DNA from: an uncultured Phascolarctobacterium sp.
Lineage (GTDB): Bacteria > Bacillota > Negativicutes > Acidaminococcales > Acidaminococcaceae
Direction: 5' to 3'
NCBI GenBank assembly: GCA_905207485.1
Contig: CAJLLL010000002.1
Coordinates: forward strand, 20,447-84,446
DNA length: 64,000 nt
A program made the translations under genes and the position numbers. The notes under the pieces are model-generated. The model was not told the DNA's origin. It made no database searches and saw nothing but the letters and a program-made list of their open reading frames with translations. The first letter of the stretch is position 1, and each line of letters starts with the position of its first letter. Shown in pieces: positions 1 through 8,368 of the stretch.

Positions 1-212
1 AAGCGGTGCAGACTGTCTTCAGCAATCTGCCTGGCGCGCTTTTCATCCACGCCAAGGCATTCCTGCACATTGGCAGCCGCCATTTTAAGACGCCATTCCG
101 GCGTAGCCAAAACAGCCACGCTGCCTAAAAAATGCGCCACGCCGCTGCGGATGAATTTTGGCGAAACACACATCAGCCAGCTGAAAAATTTAACAATATG
201 ATAAGCAATCAA
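1..212 (-). CDS. lpxL: Lipid A lauroyl/myristoyl acyltransferase, N-terminal part (cut by window edge)
   Basis: Reading leftward from a TTG at 212, the frame encodes a hydrophobic N-terminal segment (YHIVKFFSWL) followed by WRLKMAAANVQECLG and an RARQIAEDSL stretch. This is the usual start of LpxL/HtrB-family acyltransferases, which add secondary acyl chains to Kdo-lipid IVA at the inner membrane. The frame is open to the window edge, so only about 70 residues are visible and the catalytic HX4D motif lies outside. TTG is chosen because a stop lies directly before it and AGGA sits 11 bases upstream; an ATG at 173 is the alternative. It lies 20 bp downstream of lpxD in the same direction, which fits a lipid A operon. 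Family call from N-terminal similarity only. Confidence 0.72.
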   Translation of the reverse strand, partial: MIAYHIVKFFSWLMCVSPKFIRSGVAHFLGSVAVLATPEWRLKMAAANVQECLGVDEKRARQIAEDSLHR

Positions 213-232
213 CTAACAACACGTCCTGCAAA

Positions 233-1264
233 TTATTTCTTTAATTCGGCCAAAGCCTTTTCCAGTTCCTTAACCTTCTTCACAAGGTCGCCTACTTTGC
301 GCAGATTAGCTTCCTGCTTCAGCCAGTCTTTATACGGCTGCGCCGGGAAGCCGGCACATACGGAATTATCCGGAATATTATGGGTAATGCCGGTTCTGCC
401 CGCAAACTGGCAGTTATTGCCGATAGTGATGTGGCCAACAGTGCCAACCTGACCGGCAAATACGCAGTTATCACCAGCAGTTACGCTGCCGCTGATGCCA
501 ACATGCGCCACAACCAGGCAGTTTTTGCCAAGCACATCATTATGGCCGAGATGCACGAGGTTATCAATTTTAGTACCTGCGCCAACTACGGTACTACCGG
601 CCGTTGCCCTGTCTATGCAGGAGTTGCTGCCGATTTCCACTTCGTCTTCCAGCACAACATTGCCTGCCTGCAGTACAAAGCTGTGTTTGCCGGTAGTTTT
701 ATCGGTAATATAGCCAAAACCGTCACCGCCGATAACTGCTCCGGACTGTAAAACTATTTTATTGCCAAGCACGCATCCCTCACGGATGGTAGAACTTGGA
801 TAAAAAAGGCAGTCTGTGCCTGTTTTTACATTTCTGCCCACATAAACATGCGGATAAATTACGGTACCATCGCCAATCTCCGCACCATCATCAATATAAG
901 CAAATGCCATGATAGCCACGTTTTTGCCGATTTTCGCTGTCGGCGCAACATAAGCCCTGTCGCTTACAACGCGTTCAACTTCAGCTCTGTGGCGGAACAA
1001 TTCAAGCAGCGCGGCAAAAGCTGCACGCGGATTTTCCACGCGGATGACCGGGCGGTCATCCGGCAGTTTGGGGTCATTAAAGCCCAAAACCATTACGCCT
1101 GCCTTGCTTAAATGGCAATGTTCAACATGCGGCGGCACAGCAAACGAAATATCATTAGGCCCTGCTTCCACCAGGCCATTAACACCGGTAACTTTCAGTT
1201 CCGACGCGTCATTTTCAAGTTTACCCTGCAAAAATTCTGCTAATTCACGGACAGTTTTTTCCAT
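233..1264 (-). CDS. lpxD: UDP-3-O-acylglucosamine N-acyltransferase LpxD
   Basis: LpxD transfers a hydroxyacyl chain from acyl-ACP to the 2-amino group of UDP-3-O-acyl-glucosamine, the third step of lipid A synthesis, in the cytoplasm. The 343-residue protein has the normal family length: an N-terminal uridine-binding domain (about 1-100), then a left-handed beta-helix of hexapeptide repeats (about 105-315) and a C-terminal helix rich in Lys and Glu. The catalytic-His region NLVHLGHN is present near residue 240. It is preceded by the OmpH paralogues and followed by the lipid A acyltransferase, the arrangement of the outer-membrane cluster in diderm Firmicutes. Its presence is strong evidence for a lipopolysaccharide outer membrane. 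Confidence 0.96.
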   Translation of the reverse strand: MEKTVRELAEFLQGKLENDASELKVTGVNGLVEAGPNDISFAVPPHVEHCHLSKAGVMVLGFNDPKLPDDRPVIRVENPRAAFAALLELFRHRAEVERVVSDRAYVAPTAKIGKNVAIMAFAYIDDGAEIGDGTVIYPHVYVGRNVKTGTDCLFYPSSTIREGCVLGNKIVLQSGAVIGGDGFGYITDKTTGKHSFVLQAGNVVLEDEVEIGSNSCIDRATAGSTVVGAGTKIDNLVHLGHNDVLGKNCLVVAHVGISGSVTAGDNCVFAGQVGTVGHITIGNNCQFAGRTGITHNIPDNSVCAGFPAQPYKDWLKQEANLRKVGDLVKKVKELEKALAELKK

Positions 1265-1291
1265 CTTGCAGCCTCCTGTACAATCCGGCTA

Positions 1292-1320
1292 TTTAAAAAG
1301 CGGGCAGCCTTGCCGCCCGC
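1292..1320 (-). terminator. Terminator-like hairpin between the OmpH-like gene and lpxD
   Basis: On the minus strand GCGGGC and GCCCGC pair around a 9-base spacer and are followed by TTTTTAAAT. It would stop or attenuate transcription from the OmpH genes before lpxD. Confidence 0.6.
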
Positions 1321-1333
1321 CATCTTACCGGTT

Positions 1334-1801
1334 TTATTTCATTTTGGCAATTACGTCCTGCGTTACATCAACGCCGCCCTGCGGTACAGCATCTTTAATC
1401 AAAACAGCGCCTAAGCCTTTTTCTTTTGCCACTTCATTCAATGCGGTATCAAGGCTGGCTTTTAATTTATTCTGCGCTTCAGAGCGGATAACATTCATTT
1501 TGGAAGTATAATCTTCCATAACTTTTTTGCGTTCATCGCCGGTTTTGCCTTCCAGCGCCGTATTCATTTCATCCTGCAAGGCTTTACCTTTAGTAGTTAC
1601 TTCTTCCTGCACGGTTTTTACAATTGCAGCCTGGCTTTCAACAGCACGCATGTCTACCACGCCAAACTCAGCGTTGCGGCCGGAGCAGCCAAAGGATAAT
1701 AATGCCGTTGCCGCAAGCAGGCCGATGAAGCGATGTTCCAGAATCCCGGCACCGACCAAAAGCAGTAAAACAATGCAAACGGCAATAATTTGTTTTTTCA
1801 T
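1334..1801 (-). CDS. OmpH/Skp-like periplasmic protein, small paralogue 3
   Basis: A 155-residue protein related to the periplasmic chaperone Skp/OmpH, which holds unfolded outer-membrane proteins on the way to BamA. After an unusually long hydrophobic N-terminus (about residues 1-38, two hydrophobic blocks ending at a possible but imperfect lipobox FGC), it has the OmpH pattern: a short strand FGVVDMRAV, a charged coiled-coil arm (about 60-125), and a closing strand GLGAVLIKDAVPQGGVDVT. A GGGAG lies 9 bases before the ATG. It is the third OmpH-type gene in a row and the most divergent. Whether the N-terminus is a lipoprotein signal or a membrane anchor cannot be settled by eye. Confidence 0.75.
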   Translation of the reverse strand: MKKQIIAVCIVLLLLVGAGILEHRFIGLLAATALLSFGCSGRNAEFGVVDMRAVESQAAIVKTVQEEVTTKGKALQDEMNTALEGKTGDERKKVMEDYTSKMNVIRSEAQNKLKASLDTALNEVAKEKGLGAVLIKDAVPQGGVDVTQDVIAKMK

Positions 1802-1816
1802 GTTTATTCGCTCCCG

Positions 1817-2731
1817 TTATTTTGATTTTTTAAGCTCTTTTATTACCTCTTGGGTAATATCATCTGCTTTTACATTAACTTTTACTTTATTAAAAACAAT
1901 GGTATAACCGCGTTCTTTGGCAAGATACGCTACCTTGCTTTCAATGTCATGCCTGATTTCCGAAGCAATCTTGTCATTGCCTTCTTTTATTTTATCAAGA
2001 CGTTTGTCAATTACTTCAAGCACTTTATTAAATGCTGCCGGTCCCTGCTGCAAATCCTTATCGTCTTTGGCAATATCGTCCTGCAGCTTGCCGTTCAGCT
2101 CATCGCGCAGCCCGGCAGCATATTCTGCTATGCGCTGCTTCATTGCTTCACGCTCCGGAGCAGTTTTTTCGGCAATAATTTCGCTGCGCCTTTTATTAAG
2201 TTCAGACATTTTTCCGTCCATCTCTGCGCGTATCGCACGCAATTCATCCTGCAGCGCCTGGCGCTGCTCAGGTTTAATGCGTACAGCTTCAAGCTGGAGG
2301 CGGATATTAAACATTCTCAGCTGATACTCATTTTCAATGCTTTCGCGTTCTTCGGCGAGTATTTCATCGGCCTCAGCCGCAGCTTTTTCCAAAACAGCCT
2401 GAAATTCATGCTGCTCTATTTCGTTCTTTGCATACATTGAAGTACGGTAATCGGCTTCGTAATAACTGCTTTTACTGTTCTGTTTAATCTTCTGCAAAAG
2501 CGCCAAGCCCTGTATCTGTTTGCGGGCAATATCAGCCTGCTGGTCACGGTATGCCAGAAGTTTGTCATATTCTGCCTGCCCCTGCTTCAGCGCTTCGCTG
2601 CGCGGATGGCTTTTTACCGCTTCTTCCCAGTTAATGTAGGCAATCTTTTCTCCTGAACCGGGCAGATTTCCGCAGGCGCTTACGCAAAATACGGCTATGA
2701 ACATCAATAATACAATTTGCAGATAACGCAT
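1817..2731 (-). CDS. Long OmpH/Skp-like lipoprotein, paralogue 2
   Basis: The 304-residue product starts with a clear lipoprotein signal (lipobox VSAC near residue 20) and then shows the OmpH fold pattern at both ends: GEKIAYINWEEAV near the start and RGYTIVFNKVKVNVKADDIT at the end. Between them lies a very long charged helical region (about 50-265), nearly twice the arm length of normal Skp (about 160 residues in total). It would be a lipid-anchored, extended periplasmic chaperone or tether. It sits between two shorter OmpH paralogues. The lipidation is predicted from the lipobox; the chaperone role is inferred from family and context. Confidence 0.8.
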   Translation of the reverse strand: MRYLQIVLLMFIAVFCVSACGNLPGSGEKIAYINWEEAVKSHPRSEALKQGQAEYDKLLAYRDQQADIARKQIQGLALLQKIKQNSKSSYYEADYRTSMYAKNEIEQHEFQAVLEKAAAEADEILAEERESIENEYQLRMFNIRLQLEAVRIKPEQRQALQDELRAIRAEMDGKMSELNKRRSEIIAEKTAPEREAMKQRIAEYAAGLRDELNGKLQDDIAKDDKDLQQGPAAFNKVLEVIDKRLDKIKEGNDKIASEIRHDIESKVAYLAKERGYTIVFNKVKVNVKADDITQEVIKELKKSK

Positions 2732-2763
2732 ACTATCTTCCTTTCATAGCCTTACAGCAAACA

Positions 2764-2780
2764 GGACCCTCTTGGGGTCC
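2764..2780 (-). terminator. Weak hairpin between OmpH paralogues
   Basis: GGACCC and GGGTCC pair around a 5-base loop in the gap downstream of the first OmpH gene. There is only a poor T-run on the minus strand, so it may reduce rather than end transcription. Confidence 0.4.
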
Positions 2781-2787
2781 CGTAAAA

Positions 2788-3273
2788 TTATTTTCCGCTT
2801 TGCAAGGTTTTCGCCACTTCGTCAGTAATATCGAGACCACCGTAAACTACGGTATTTTTTTCAACTACAACTGCCAGGCCTTTTTTGTCGGCAACTTTTT
2901 TAATGGCAGCTTCAATTTTCTGGAACACAGGTTCCATCAGGTCTTTTTCCTTGTTGGCAATTACTTCCTGCAGCTGCTGGTAATAACGCTGCTTTTCGGT
3001 ATCATTCATATCTTTGCTTTTTTCGTCAAAGTTTTTCTGCTGTGTAGCAATTTCCTGTTTCATTGCTTCCTGCACACCGGCAATATCCGGAGACTGAGAC
3101 AACAGCATCTGGTAGTTAACCACGCCGATAGCGGATTCGGAAGAAGCCGCTGAAGCAATGCTGCTGAAAGAACCCTGCTGTAAAGTAATGGCAAAACAGC
3201 TGAGTACGAAAATTGCGGCAACAAACAAAGAAATCATCTTAACATTTTTCGGATTGCGTAATTGCTGCATCAT
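2788..3273 (-). CDS. OmpH/Skp family periplasmic chaperone, paralogue 1
   Basis: A 161-residue protein of ordinary OmpH length. The N-terminal hydrophobic segment (about residues 13-32) is a signal peptide or membrane anchor. Then come IGVVNYQMLLSQSP, a charged coiled coil with QQKNFDEKSKDMNDTEKQRY, and the closing strand GLAVVVEKNTVVYGGLDIT typical of the family. Skp captures unfolded outer-membrane beta-barrels in the periplasm. The gene lies downstream of bamA and a second predicted barrel or POTRA gene, which fits that job. It is the closest of the three paralogues here to standard OmpH. Confidence 0.86.
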   Translation of the reverse strand: MMQQLRNPKNVKMISLFVAAIFVLSCFAITLQQGSFSSIASAASSESAIGVVNYQMLLSQSPDIAGVQEAMKQEIATQQKNFDEKSKDMNDTEKQRYYQQLQEVIANKEKDLMEPVFQKIEAAIKKVADKKGLAVVVEKNTVVYGGLDITDEVAKTLQSGK

Positions 3274-3350
3274 AATAAATTATCCCTGCTTTCAAATTAT
3301 GATTATATTTTTAATTATATCAGCCCTGCGTTTATCTTTCAACAATATGC

Positions 3351-4613
3351 CTACAAATTTCCCACAATACGGAAATACGGCTTATCGTTGGAATAAACGT
3401 ACTCAGCGCTCAAAAATTCGTGGATTCTGTAACGCACTGCAATTTCCGTTGTATCTGTACCGGAAAAATACTCGGTGCGCAGCCGCCATTTGCTGGTAAA
3501 ATCATATTCGCCGCGGAATACGTTTTGCCCGTCCGGACTGCGGCGCATATAACTTAACGTTGCCTTTCCCCAGTGCCTTGCATAACCCGCGGAAAAATCC
3601 CATTCCACATCATCCAGAGTTACGCCGGCTTCGCCAAAAATTTCATCTCGTTTGGAGATAAATTTGCCGATATGCGCACGGCCGGAAATATTATCTTCAT
3701 TGCGTCCAATATCTCCGTAACCTTCAAACCAGATTTTGTACTTATCAGACCCCATGCCGATTTCTACACCCAGCGTACTGCCGGGAACAAGTTTAACGGC
3801 AGGTGCAAGGTTATGCAGGCGTACCGATTTTTCATTCTGCAAATCTGTCAGCAGCATGCTTTCCAGTTCCTGCTGATGGCGTTTTACATATTCTACCGGC
3901 AGCCCGCGCAAAGCTTCCGCTTTTTCAGCATAACGCTGTTTCAAATCAAGCAGCAGAAGGTTCGGTATGGACTCTGAGGTCATGGAATAATCTACGTTCT
4001 GCACAAGCTGTCCGACCGGATAAATTACAACCTGCACCACAGTGCGGTTATCTTCACGCACCACATCAACGGCAGCTTTAAATTCCGGCAGTTTTTCCTC
4101 AACTTCGCTGCGGACAAGTCGGCGGAGTATACCGCCCGCCCAGTCATTAGCATCGACGGATGAACCCTTTATAATATACTCTATTCTTTCCTGCAATTCC
4201 GGCAGGCGCTTTTTTAAAAGCCCGGCTGTTCCTGCCTCCACGCCGGAAAACTGCAAATCAACAAATACATTTTCAACGGCTGCACTCCATGGCGCAACAC
4301 GCATATCAATACTGGTAACGGCACCGGCATTTACACTGACGCTTTCCATCTGGTAACCCGTCAGCACGCGGTCTCCAACTTCTGCCAGGAGATGCTCGTA
4401 ATCACCGCGCGCGGCGTTAATGTTAACGCTGTCTTTGTCAATAAAAAGCTGTTCTGCCACTACCTGCATGCTTTTAGACATTCTATTTAACAGTACGCTG
4501 CTGGTACCGCCATTATCGGTAATATGCACCACCACGCTGTCAACAGGCTCTGCCCATGCAGGCGCAACAGGCAGGCACAACAAACAGCACAGCAGAAACT
4601 TCCTTAACAACAT
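3351..4613 (-). CDS. Secreted protein with POTRA-like N-terminus and possible outer-membrane barrel
   Basis: Not a family I can name with certainty. The 420-residue product has a classic signal peptide ending AWA (about residue 21). A mixed alpha/beta region (about 25-270) contains two stretches that look like POTRA repeats. The final 150 residues are rich in alternating aromatic/polar strands such as KIWFEGYGDIG, ATLSYMRRS and WRLRTEYFSGTD, as expected of a small outer-membrane barrel. It lies 10 bp downstream of bamA and upstream of the OmpH genes, so a role in outer-membrane assembly or structure is likely. The barrel is inferred from strand periodicity only. Confidence 0.6.
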   Translation of the reverse strand: MLLRKFLLCCLLCLPVAPAWAEPVDSVVVHITDNGGTSSVLLNRMSKSMQVVAEQLFIDKDSVNINAARGDYEHLLAEVGDRVLTGYQMESVSVNAGAVTSIDMRVAPWSAAVENVFVDLQFSGVEAGTAGLLKKRLPELQERIEYIIKGSSVDANDWAGGILRRLVRSEVEEKLPEFKAAVDVVREDNRTVVQVVIYPVGQLVQNVDYSMTSESIPNLLLLDLKQRYAEKAEALRGLPVEYVKRHQQELESMLLTDLQNEKSVRLHNLAPAVKLVPGSTLGVEIGMGSDKYKIWFEGYGDIGRNEDNISGRAHIGKFISKRDEIFGEAGVTLDDVEWDFSAGYARHWGKATLSYMRRSPDGQNVFRGEYDFTSKWRLRTEYFSGTDTTEIAVRYRIHEFLSAEYVYSNDKPYFRIVGNL

Positions 4614-4623
4614 AACAGCCTAA

Positions 4624-7050
4624 TCAGAACTGTCCGCCGAAACTGAAGTGGAACATGCCACCGTCATCGCCCCAACCGTAATCCAGCTTAACAGGACCAA
4701 GCGGAGAATTAATACGCAGGCCTGCACCAAAACTGTTTTTAATCAGGCCCAGGTCAAAATCATCTTCATGACGCTTATCCCATGCATAGCCATTATCGGT
4801 AAAGAGTACGCCCTGTACTTTTTTGATAATCGGGAAGCGATATTCCAAAGTTGCCTTCAGCATACTGTTGCCGCGGAACTGGTCATCTTCATAACCGCGC
4901 AGGGTATCACTGCCACCCATAGAGAAACGCTGGCTCAAAGGCATATCGCCGTCAGCCCAGCCTGCACCAAGGTTAAGCGCCCAAACATTTTCGCCACCGG
5001 CACGGTAGTAATAACGCCAGTCTGCCGTAAATTTGGTAAAATCAAAGTCACCGCCAAGGCCTGCCCATTCTACACTGTAACCAATGCGTTTGCCTTCGTG
5101 CGGATCGTAAATGTTGTCACGCGAATCAAATACACGTCCGAATGTAATACTGCGTGTTACGCCAAAGTTTTCATCACGACGCTCTTTAGCAGTTGCAGGC
5201 ATCCAGTCTTCATAATACTGGCTTCCTTGACTACCATCTGAAGGATGGAATCTATCTTCGTAATACTGGTCTATATCTCCTTCATATCCATCAGCCATAC
5301 CTTCATAAATATCGTCACGGTTTTTCAGCGTTACATAGTTGCTGATAAACTCATTATCGGTTTTGCGGCTGAAGGTAAGTTCCTGACCACGTCGCTTTTT
5401 GTCATAACGTGCAATCTCATGCGCATCGATGTCATAATCTGCATATTCGTTGGTAACATCGTACAACATTAAAGTTGCTTTGGTTTCTTTATCGTCAATC
5501 CACGGTTTTACATAAGTAAACTCGTAGTTCTTTTCATCTTCGCCGCCGAATTCCCAGCGTACATTAACGCTGTCGCCGGTACCGCGGAAGTTTCTGTCAC
5601 CAACAGAAACCATACCGATAAAGCCGTCAGCATTGCTGTAGCCTGCGCCGATGCCAAAAGTACCGGTATTCATTTCCACAACGGTAATTTCAATTTCCAC
5701 ACCGTTCGGTTCCTGACCGGGATTCAGCTTAATGTTAACGTCTTCAAAATAACCGAGGTTATAAATGCGCTGCATGCTGCGGCGTGCGTCTTTGGCATTA
5801 AACGGCTCGCCTTTTTTCAGCTTCATTTCGCGCGTAATAACATAATCTTTGGTTTTTACATTGCCTTTTACTTTAAAATCCTCAACAATGCCTTCGTTAA
5901 CCAGCAAAAGCAAAGTTCCGTCCGGCAGCATGCGTATATCAGCCACACGGGCAAGAATATAGCCCTGTTTGTTGTATTCTGCTTCCAGACGCTGCACTTT
6001 TACGTTAACGTCTTTAATATTAATGATTTCGTCTTTCGGCAAGTCAAGAATTTTTTCGATTTCAGAAGTAGAAATTTTGGTATTGCCTTCAACTTCAAGC
6101 TGTTTATAAACCGGGTTTTCCAATACATGATAAACAAGCTGCACGCCTTCCGGAACTTTTACAAACTCCGGCTGCAAATCATAATACCAGCCCAGGCCGT
6201 AAATTGCATGCAGGTCTTTGGCAAGGCCTTCCTGCGTAAGTTCCATGCCGGGTTTGGTAGTAATAACAGCTTCAATGTCTTCGGCTTTGGTAACTTTATT
6301 GCCAGTTACGGAAATTTTGGTAACAAACTGCCCAATATACGGAGCTGCCGGTTCACTGGCGCGCATCTGCTGCGCCACCGGCATATTTAAAACCGGTTCC
6401 TGTGCTACGGCATTGGTTTGAGGAGCCTGCTGCACAGCCTGCTGGGCTGTACGCTGCTGTTCAACTTCCGCTTCCCATTTCTGGCGTTCTTCCATTGTCA
6501 TCGGACGCAGGCTGCCATCCGCCTCACGCACCATCGGTTCTTTAATTTCAGCAGGCTGATTTTCACCGGCAGTAACCTGCCCGTCGCTTTCATCTGCCGT
6601 AACAGCTTCATCCTGTACAGCAGCCGCGCCGCTTTCCTGTTCGGAAGCTGGCTGCTGCGCCGTTTCTTTCTGTTCCGGCTGTTCTACGCCGCTGCCGCCT
6701 TCACGCACAACGCCTTTGCCGGGAACAATTTCCACAATTCTGCCGCTGCCGGATTTGCCGCCGCTTTTATAATTAGGATCAGAAATATCTTCAGCCGGAT
6801 TATTGTGCATATAATAGGTATATTTACCGTCTTTACCCTTTTTAGGAAGGGATTTGCCTGATTCTTCCTGTGCCTTTCTGGCCTGTTCCAGCGCCTTCTG
6901 GCTGACAATCTGTTCCTTGCCGCCGATGGTCATTGTCTGGTTTGCAACTACATCTGCTGCATTTTGAGCCTGTTCGGCAGCCCATACCGGAGCTGCCATC
7001 AGCATAGCTGCCAGACTTAAAGACAACTGTGCATATTTTCTCTTGTTCAT
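4624..7050 (-). CDS. bamA: Outer-membrane assembly factor BamA (Omp85), with long low-complexity N-terminal extension
   Basis: BamA folds and inserts beta-barrels into the outer membrane. The 808-residue protein has a signal peptide (cut after AWA, about residue 24), then about 200 residues rich in Gln, Glu, Ala and Gly, then three POTRA-like repeats (about 238-465; E. coli BamA has five), then a 16-strand-type barrel (about 470-808). The conserved loop-6 motif appears as LRGY in place of VRGF, and the chain ends in aromatic Phe (FGGQF), the usual barrel signal. It is preceded by a single-pass membrane protein and a sigma factor, and followed by OmpH chaperones. The low-complexity extension could cross or bind peptidoglycan; that is inference. 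Confidence 0.94.
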   Translation of the reverse strand: MNKRKYAQLSLSLAAMLMAAPVWAAEQAQNAADVVANQTMTIGGKEQIVSQKALEQARKAQEESGKSLPKKGKDGKYTYYMHNNPAEDISDPNYKSGGKSGSGRIVEIVPGKGVVREGGSGVEQPEQKETAQQPASEQESGAAAVQDEAVTADESDGQVTAGENQPAEIKEPMVREADGSLRPMTMEERQKWEAEVEQQRTAQQAVQQAPQTNAVAQEPVLNMPVAQQMRASEPAAPYIGQFVTKISVTGNKVTKAEDIEAVITTKPGMELTQEGLAKDLHAIYGLGWYYDLQPEFVKVPEGVQLVYHVLENPVYKQLEVEGNTKISTSEIEKILDLPKDEIINIKDVNVKVQRLEAEYNKQGYILARVADIRMLPDGTLLLLVNEGIVEDFKVKGNVKTKDYVITREMKLKKGEPFNAKDARRSMQRIYNLGYFEDVNIKLNPGQEPNGVEIEITVVEMNTGTFGIGAGYSNADGFIGMVSVGDRNFRGTGDSVNVRWEFGGEDEKNYEFTYVKPWIDDKETKATLMLYDVTNEYADYDIDAHEIARYDKKRRGQELTFSRKTDNEFISNYVTLKNRDDIYEGMADGYEGDIDQYYEDRFHPSDGSQGSQYYEDWMPATAKERRDENFGVTRSITFGRVFDSRDNIYDPHEGKRIGYSVEWAGLGGDFDFTKFTADWRYYYRAGGENVWALNLGAGWADGDMPLSQRFSMGGSDTLRGYEDDQFRGNSMLKATLEYRFPIIKKVQGVLFTDNGYAWDKRHEDDFDLGLIKNSFGAGLRINSPLGPVKLDYGWGDDGGMFHFSFGGQF

Positions 7051-7065
7051 TCAAATCCTCCCTGT

Positions 7066-7536
7066 TCACTCAGCATCCTGCAGAACCTGCCTGCCTGTTC
7101 TGACAAGCTGCTGCATATCTTCTTCAGCTAAATAATTTGGATAACTGGTATTGCTGTTAATATTTAACTCAGCCGCTGCCCGCTCTGTTTGCTGCGGCAC
7201 CGGCTGTGCTGTAACTGTTTTGTCGGGCATCGGCGCATTTTCCTGCTGCTGCACTGAGGCTGAAGCAGGAATATTTGCAACTTCGTCCTGTGAAATGCCT
7301 GCATAAAGCCAGCCGCCATAACCAGCAAGCGCCAAAAGCACCGCCAAAATAGCTGCCAGCTTCTGCCTGTTCCAAACCGACACCAGCCCGCGTTTTTCAC
7401 GCAGATAGCGGATTGACGCTTCTGCCAGCATCAAATCCAGTTCGCCGCGCAGTCCGTTGTTTTTGCGGAAGCTGCGGCTTGCATTGTCCAAGCTGCATTT
7501 CACATCATCGATATTATCATAAATGTCTTTCGCCAC
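7066..7536 (-). CDS. Single-pass membrane protein between sigma factor and bamA (anti-sigma-shaped)
   Basis: Not recognised by family. The start is set at GTG 7536 because AAGGAG lies 8 bases before it; a longer frame would begin at 7557. The 156-residue product has a charged, probably helical cytoplasmic N-terminus (1-58) and one membrane span (about 60-79, LAAILAVLLALAGYGGWLYA). A Gln/Ala/Pro-rich outer segment follows (80-156) and ends in a short amphipathic helix. This is the topology of many membrane-bound anti-sigma factors, and the gene directly follows a sigma-70 gene. No zinc-binding anti-sigma motif is visible, so the function remains a proposal. Confidence 0.6.
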   Translation of the reverse strand: MAKDIYDNIDDVKCSLDNASRSFRKNNGLRGELDLMLAEASIRYLREKRGLVSVWNRQKLAAILAVLLALAGYGGWLYAGISQDEVANIPASASVQQQENAPMPDKTVTAQPVPQQTERAAAELNINSNTSYPNYLAEEDMQQLVRTGRQVLQDAE

Positions 7537-7612
7537 CGCTAAAACTCCTTTCTGCACAGATTAATTGAATATATAATCCGTTTTTTCAGGATATTTTATC
7601 ACGGTGAAATTT

Positions 7613-7640
7613 ATTATATTTTCCCATATTTCAGCAATAA
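7613..7640 (-). promoter_or_regulatory. Possible promoter for the membrane protein-bamA transcript
   Basis: Minus-strand TTATTG and TATAAT boxes are 16 bases apart in the AT-rich gap downstream of the sigma factor. It would give bamA a promoter separate from tamB and the sigma gene. Confidence 0.4.
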
Positions 7641-7687
7641 ATGCAATAATCTGCAAAAAAAAGCCTGACTTTACTGTTTTTCTTGCA

Positions 7688-8329
7688 TTAGCTTCTTTTT
7701 AAATCTGCAATAAAATGTGAGAGCATGCCGCGGATGCGTTTAACCCCGCGCTTTTGCAAACGATAGATATGCCCCAGACTGACGTTAATGCTGTCAGCCA
7801 TATCGGCTGCGCTGCGGTCTTCAAGGTAAATGCCTGTCAAAACCTGCTGCTCTTTTTCCGGCAGGCGGTGCAAGGCCTGCGCCACCCTGTCGGTAATCAT
7901 GCTCAGCTCAGCTTCTTCAAAAGGCGTACGCCCGGATGCTGCCAGCACATCTGCCCAGGCAACGCCGGCGGCATTGGTATCGTCCAGCGAAAAACTTCTG
8001 CCGTTGTCGTCCTGCTCCAAAAAATCAAGCATTCTGCCGCGGATGCGGTGCATGGCAAAAACGCTGAACGCTACGCCTCGCGTATAATCATAACGCTCCG
8101 CAGCCTCCAAAAGCCCAAGCGTGCCTTCCTGCACCAGTTCCATCAGCTGAGGCTCCGGCAGTTTAAAGCCCGCCGCAATTTTAAACACTAACGGCTGGTA
8201 AGAAGTTATTAACTTGTTATAGGCCTCACGGTCGCCTCCGGCACTGAGCTGCCAAAGCTCCATTTCTTCCTCCCGGGAAAGAAGCGGCGTTTTCTGCAGC
8301 TCTGCCAGATATTCTTTCAGCATGGGCAT
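7688..8329 (-). CDS. Sigma-70 family RNA polymerase sigma factor
   Basis: The 213-residue protein has region 2 (about 30-105: LITSYQPLVFKIA, LMELVQEGTLGLLEAAERYD, FAMHRIRGRMLDFL) and region 4 (about 150-205: LPEKEQQVLTGIYLEDRSAADMADSINVS followed by a recognition helix). It is short and lacks region 1.1, so it is an alternative sigma, closer to the sporulation/flagellar type than to ECF sigmas. It is 38 bp downstream of tamB and followed by a one-span membrane protein and bamA. That placement suggests a role in controlling envelope genes, perhaps with the membrane protein as antagonist. The family is clear; the regulon is inferred. Confidence 0.88.
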   Translation of the reverse strand: MPMLKEYLAELQKTPLLSREEEMELWQLSAGGDREAYNKLITSYQPLVFKIAAGFKLPEPQLMELVQEGTLGLLEAAERYDYTRGVAFSVFAMHRIRGRMLDFLEQDDNGRSFSLDDTNAAGVAWADVLAASGRTPFEEAELSMITDRVAQALHRLPEKEQQVLTGIYLEDRSAADMADSINVSLGHIYRLQKRGVKRIRGMLSHFIADLKRS

Positions 8330-8368
8330 ACCTTCCTTAAAGTTTAATCAATATATCTTAAACACTAC

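Noticed and set aside
1850..2440. 196-codon plus-strand frame opposite the long OmpH lipoprotein
   Set aside because: Phe/Ile-rich antisense of a Lys/Glu-rich coiled coil, which always yields such frames.
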